From an uncultured Kordiimonas sp. (GTDB lineage Bacteria; Pseudomonadota; Alphaproteobacteria; Sphingomonadales; Kordiimonadaceae): a stretch of DNA of 64,000 bases. Under the pieces are notes generated by a model that was not told the origin of the DNA, ran no database searches, and worked only from the letters and a program-made list of their open reading frames with translations. Numbering within the stretch: position 1 is the first letter of the stretch; each line of letters opens with the position of its first letter. Shown here one piece after another: positions 60,703 to 64,000 of this stretch. The position numbers and the translations under genes were made by a program. Location of the stretch: the NCBI GenBank assembly GCA_947500295.1, contig CANMRM010000003.1:248001-312000 (forward strand). Direction: 5' to 3'.

Positions 60703-61545
60703 ATGGCGCGCAGTATCCCCATCGGGAAAAACATCCACGTAGCGAATGATGCTCCGTTTGTTTTATTCGCAGGCATGAACGTGCTTGAAAGCAGTGATCT
60801 CGCTTTCGAGATAGCGGGTGTTTTTAAAGAAATAACCGCTGACATGGGCATTCCCTTTGTCTTTAAGGCGAGCTTCGACAAGGCAAACCGATCGTCGGTT
60901 CACTCGTTTCGTGGACCGGGTCTGGACAAGGGCCTGCTGATTCTCTCGGAGATCAAGGAGGAATATGATGTTCCGATCCTGACTGATGTGCATGAACCCC
61001 ATCAGGCAGCGCCTGCCGCAGACGTCGCAGACGTCATCCAGCTTCCGGCGTTTCTGGCGCGCCAAACTGATCTGGTCGCCGCCATGGCCGCAACAAACGC
61101 GGTGGTAAACGTCAAGAAACCTCAGTTTCTGGCACCGCAGGAAATGGCCCACATTCTGAAGAAGTTTGAAGAAAGCGGTAAATCGGATGTGCTGCTGTGT
61201 GAGCGGGGCACGAGCTTTGGCTACAATAATCTTGTGGTCGATATGCTTGGCATGGACGTGATGAAACAATTTGGCCCGGTTGTGTTTGATGCGACCCACG
61301 CTCTGCAACGACCAGGCGGCAGGTCGGATAGTGCGGATGGCCGTAGAAGTCAGGCAGGTGCGTTGGCGCGCGCCGGGATGGCCCTGGGCTTGGCCGGCCT
61401 TTTTCTTGAAGCGCATCCCAACCCCGACGAGGCCTTGTGTGATGGTCCCTGTGCATTGCCCCTGAAAGCAGTGCGCCCGTTTCTGGAGCAAATCCAGGCG
61501 ATAGACACGCTTGTCAAAGGTTTTGACCCCGTGGTGACGGAGTAA
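60703..61545 (+). CDS. kdsA: 3-deoxy-8-phosphooctulonate (Kdo-8-P) synthase
   Basis: The 280-residue enzyme condenses arabinose-5-phosphate with phosphoenolpyruvate to Kdo-8-phosphate. Hallmarks are [50 protein letters not shown] and [14 protein letters not shown] with the C-terminal [25 protein letters not shown] precedes the ATG at 60703 with correct spacing. First gene of the run kdsA-kdsC-kdsB-kpsC, spaced 5, 6 and -4 bp. Confidence 0.96.
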   Translation: MARSIPIGKNIHVANDAPFVLFAGMNVLESSDLAFEIAGVFKEITADMGIPFVFKASFDKANRSSVHSFRGPGLDKGLLILSEIKEEYDVPILTDVHEPHQAAPAADVADVIQLPAFLARQTDLVAAMAATNAVVNVKKPQFLAPQEMAHILKKFEESGKSDVLLCERGTSFGYNNLVVDMLGMDVMKQFGPVVFDATHALQRPGGRSDSADGRRSQAGALARAGMALGLAGLFLEAHPNPDEALCDGPCALPLKAVRPFLEQIQAIDTLVKGFDPVVTE

Positions 61546-61550
61546 TTGGT

Positions 61551-62057
61551 ATGAGTATCAAACTGCTGGCTCTGGATGTGGACGGCGTGATGACTGACGG
61601 TACCATCCATTACACAGAGCACGGTGAAGAGATCAAAGCGTTCAACGCTCATGACGGCCTGGGTATCAAATATCTGCAAAAAGCGGGCGTTGATGTTGCT
61701 GTTATTTCCGGGCGACAGAGCAAGCCTCTGGCTCGGCGGCTTTCCGACCTGGGTATCCGGCGTGCCCGCTTTAAATGCGTCGATAAAACAGCGGCCCTTT
61801 TGGATATCTGCGACGAGCTTGGCATTACCCTTGAGGATTGCGCTTTCATGGGCGACGACTGGATCGACCTTGATGTCATGCGGCGTGTGGCCTACGCAAT
61901 GGCGCCGGCGAGTGCTGTGGCTGAAGTTAAGGAAATTGCCGATTGGACCTCTGCTAAGATCGGTGGCCATGGCGCGGTTCGGGAAGCCTGTGAGCACCTC
62001 GCGGGAAAAATGGGTGTTAGACTTGTGGACCTCGTCAACCCCAAGGAATACCTTTAG
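61551..62057 (+). CDS. kdsC: Kdo-8-phosphate phosphatase
   Basis: The 168-residue HAD-superfamily (C0, no cap) phosphatase has the nucleophile motif ALDVDGVMTDG, the second motif VISGRQS, K-DK (KCVDKTAALLDI) and the Mg motif CAFMGDDWIDLDVM. It hydrolyses Kdo-8-P to Kdo. Of normal length for KdsC. Lies 5 bp after kdsA. Confidence 0.95.
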   Translation: MSIKLLALDVDGVMTDGTIHYTEHGEEIKAFNAHDGLGIKYLQKAGVDVAVISGRQSKPLARRLSDLGIRRARFKCVDKTAALLDICDELGITLEDCAFMGDDWIDLDVMRRVAYAMAPASAVAEVKEIADWTSAKIGGHGAVREACEHLAGKMGVRLVDLVNPKEYL

Positions 62058-62063
62058 GTCATC

Positions 62064-62804
62064 ATGAAGATTGCGATTCCAGCCCGTTTTGCTTCCAGCC
62101 GCTTCCCCGGTAAGCCGCTTGCGATGATTGCGGGCACACCCATGATCGAGCGGGTCTGGCGGCAGGCCGTCCAGGCGGTGGAGCAGCCCGACGACGTTAT
62201 TGTTGCCACGGATGATCAGCGCATTGCAGCCACTGTGCAAGATTTCGGTGGCATCAGTGTCATGACGCGCCCGGATCATGAAAACGGAACCGAAAGATTG
62301 GCTGAACTTGTTGATACCCTGGGGTTTGAGGACAGCGAGATTATTGTCAATGTGCAGGGTGACGAACCCCTGATTGACCCCGGCCTGATAAAGCTTGTGG
62401 GGAGCAAGCTTGAGGCCCATCCGGATGCTGCGCTGGCTACGGCGGCAGATCAACTGCATGACCCTTCGGCGATTGCCAGTCCCGATATCGTCAAAGTCGT
62501 CTCGGACAAGTTTGGTTACGCACATTATTTCTCCCGGTCCCCTTTACCCAACAACCGTGACGGTCAGGACGTGCCTGCAATGCGCCATATCGGCATCTAC
62601 GCCTACCGCGCCGGGACACTGCGATTCCTGAAAGATGCTGAACCCGCACCCACCGAAATAGCCGAGAAACTGGAGCAGCTTCGGGCACTCTGGCATGGCC
62701 TCAAGATTTATGTGGCAACCTATGCCGGCGCGCCTTCCGTCGGTGTTGACACCGAGCAGGATGTTGCCCGCGTTGAAGCCATCCTCGCGGAGCAGCGCTC
62801 ATGA
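62064..62804 (+). CDS. kdsB: CMP-Kdo synthetase
   Basis: The 246-residue nucleotidyltransferase activates Kdo with CTP. Signatures are IPARFASSRFPGKPL, IVATDDQRIAATVQDFGG, MTRPDHENGTERLAE, IIVNVQGDEPLIDP and HIGIYAYRAGTL. The stop overlaps the next start by four bases (ATGA), implying translational coupling. Confidence 0.96.
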   Translation: MKIAIPARFASSRFPGKPLAMIAGTPMIERVWRQAVQAVEQPDDVIVATDDQRIAATVQDFGGISVMTRPDHENGTERLAELVDTLGFEDSEIIVNVQGDEPLIDPGLIKLVGSKLEAHPDAALATAADQLHDPSAIASPDIVKVVSDKFGYAHYFSRSPLPNNRDGQDVPAMRHIGIYAYRAGTLRFLKDAEPAPTEIAEKLEQLRALWHGLKIYVATYAGAPSVGVDTEQDVARVEAILAEQRS

Positions 62805-64000
62805 AAGCTGTAACCAGTTCGCGCGGTATCGCCCGGGACAAGGCGTTGCCGACGTTGCTGGGCTGTCCGGTTTCCCATGGCCTCACTGCCCGCGAAGGCG
62901 ATGTTGTGATCGGTTGGGGCGAGAAAGAAAATACAGAAAAACCAAGAGCTTACGCGCACAAGAATCGACTGGACTACTGGCGGCTGGAAGACGGGTTTAT
63001 CGGTTACTTGAGCCACCCGGCTATTGACGACAGGCGTCTTTCCCTCGTCGTGGATGAAAGCGGTATCTACTATGATGCCCATGGTTCAAGTGACCTGGAA
63101 AAGCTTCTGAACCGTGACGATTGGATAACAGACGCTTTGTTATCACGTGCACGCCGGGCCATTGATCGAATGGTCAAGTGGCGGATCAGCAAGTATAACC
63201 ACGGCGCATTTGATCTTTCTGAAGAGCTGGCGGAAAAACTGCAGGCCTATAAAGGACCAAAGGTGCTGGTTGTCGATCAGACATTCGGCGACAAATCGAT
63301 TGCATGTGGCATGGCGAACGACGGGATGTTCAAGGACATGCTCAACGCCGCACTTGAGGAAAACCCGACAGCACTTGTTGTGGTGAAAGTGCATCCGGAC
63401 GTTCTTGTTGGCAAGAAACAAGGCCACTTTGATGTGCGGGAAGCTGCGAGCCGCGATAGCGATCGAATTATGTTTGTGGCGGAAAACTGCAATCCGCATG
63501 CGTTGATGACCAAGGTTGACCACGTTTACGTGGTGACAAGCCAGATGGGGTTTGAAGGGCTGCTTGCCGGTAAAAAGGTAACCTGCTACGGCGTGCCTTT
63601 CTATGCTGGTTGGGGCCTGACCCATGACCGGCAGCTTTGCGAAAACCGGGCTGCGAACCGCACTCTGGAAGAATTGTTCGCTGCCGCTTTTATTCTCTAC
63701 AGCCGATATATCGACCCCTTTAGCGGCGCGCGTGTTGAGCTTGAGCGCATTCTTGACATTCTGGTTGCAGAGCGGCAACTGCCGCGACCTGCGGGAAAAC
63801 GTGTCATTGCCGTTGGGTTTTCGCTCTGGAAAAGGGGATTCCTGCCGGAATTTTTTGGCCCCGGTTTCGAGAAAACACTGTTTACAACACCTTGCTCGCT
63901 GGAGAGTTTTGAGTATTTGCCGGGCGACATTGTTGTCGTTTGGGGGCGCAAACATGATACCGAGGCCGCGCATGTGCCTGCGCACATCCCAGTATGGCGA
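62801..64000 (+). CDS. kpsC: KpsC-type capsule beta-Kdo transferase (3' cut by window edge)
   Basis: Four hundred codons are visible and the frame is open at the edge. It carries KpsC signatures: TSQMGFEGLLAGKKVTCYGVPFYAGWGLTHDR, HPDVLVGKKQGHF, and near the end VGFSLWKRGFLPEFF, the start of a second repeat domain. KpsC builds the poly-Kdo linker of group 2 capsules in the cytoplasm. Coupled to kdsB, so the whole Kdo supply here seems devoted to capsule. Confidence 0.9.
   Translation, partial: MKAVTSSRGIARDKALPTLLGCPVSHGLTAREGDVVIGWGEKENTEKPRAYAHKNRLDYWRLEDGFIGYLSHPAIDDRRLSLVVDESGIYYDAHGSSDLEKLLNRDDWITDALLSRARRAIDRMVKWRISKYNHGAFDLSEELAEKLQAYKGPKVLVVDQTFGDKSIACGMANDGMFKDMLNAALEENPTALVVVKVHPDVLVGKKQGHFDVREAASRDSDRIMFVAENCNPHALMTKVDHVYVVTSQMGFEGLLAGKKVTCYGVPFYAGWGLTHDRQLCENRAANRTLEELFAAAFILYSRYIDPFSGARVELERILDILVAERQLPRPAGKRVIAVGFSLWKRGFLPEFFGPGFEKTLFTTPCSLESFEYLPGDIVVVWGRKHDTEAAHVPAHIPVWR

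Noticed and set aside
1-64000. tRNA or rRNA genes and a phage attachment site
   Set aside because: I found no cloverleaf, CCA-ended or rRNA-like sequence, and no direct repeat flanking the element; absence by eye is not proof.

Overview
The window looks like chromosomal DNA from an alphaproteobacterium. Three things support this: the phage head and tail genes resemble those of Rhodobacterales/Caulobacterales prophages and gene transfer agents (GTAs), five sites match or nearly match the alphaproteobacterial LexA box GAAC-N7-GAAC, and the flanking gene families are typical of Kordiimonas/Rhodospirillales-type marine bacteria. The order is an inference and cannot be fixed from the sequence alone.

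Layout. Positions 1-22.5 kb are ordinary accessory chromosome: the 3' end of rsgA, a VOC protein, a haem/beta-propeller protein, a YcaQ-type DNA glycosylase, three TetR-type and one HxlR-type regulators with their neighbours, a flavoprotein, a TonB-dependent receptor, DMT and LysE exporters, an exported isochorismatase-like hydrolase and a putative exported metalloprotease. Several gaps here hold terminators or inverted repeats that suggest small structured RNAs. From about 23.1 to 54.9 kb lies a prophage- or GTA-like element: a minus-strand S24-type repressor, a DUF1376 gene, small and large terminase, portal, protease, HK97 capsid, a large fibre, connectors, tail tube, a tail chaperone pair with a lambda-like GGGAAAG frameshift site, a short tape measure, tail-tip proteins and a lysis block. 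No integrase, replicase or primase is visible. The repressor appears to act at a 15-bp operator (TTACG-N5-CGTAA) found three times downstream of its own gene, twice upstream of it and once before the terminase operon. From 55.1 to 59.6 kb is a giant RTX protein, followed by a phosphopantetheinyl transferase and the Kdo/capsule genes kdsA, kdsC, kdsB and kpsC, the last cut by the window edge.

The most unusual part is 30.6-36.2 kb. The prohead protease carries, after its peptidase domain, a 29-residue module (ETPRDFER-LR-GFSRSRAKAITAKGF) followed by an unrelated ~220-residue tail. The same module, with its flanking DNA, is repeated at the N-terminus of two further genes whose C-termini differ completely. 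Each of the three is followed convergently by a minus-strand gene for a membrane-anchored protein of one divergent family. The units are separated by LexA boxes. A fifth box at 53.4 kb sits between another divergent pair: a membrane-anchored protein and a protein with a peptidoglycan-binding-like N-terminus. I read this as an SOS-controlled, polymorphic effector/partner (possibly toxin/immunity) array whose effectors are addressed to the phage capsid by the protease's own targeting module. A small exported ubiquitin-like protein sits behind one of the boxes.
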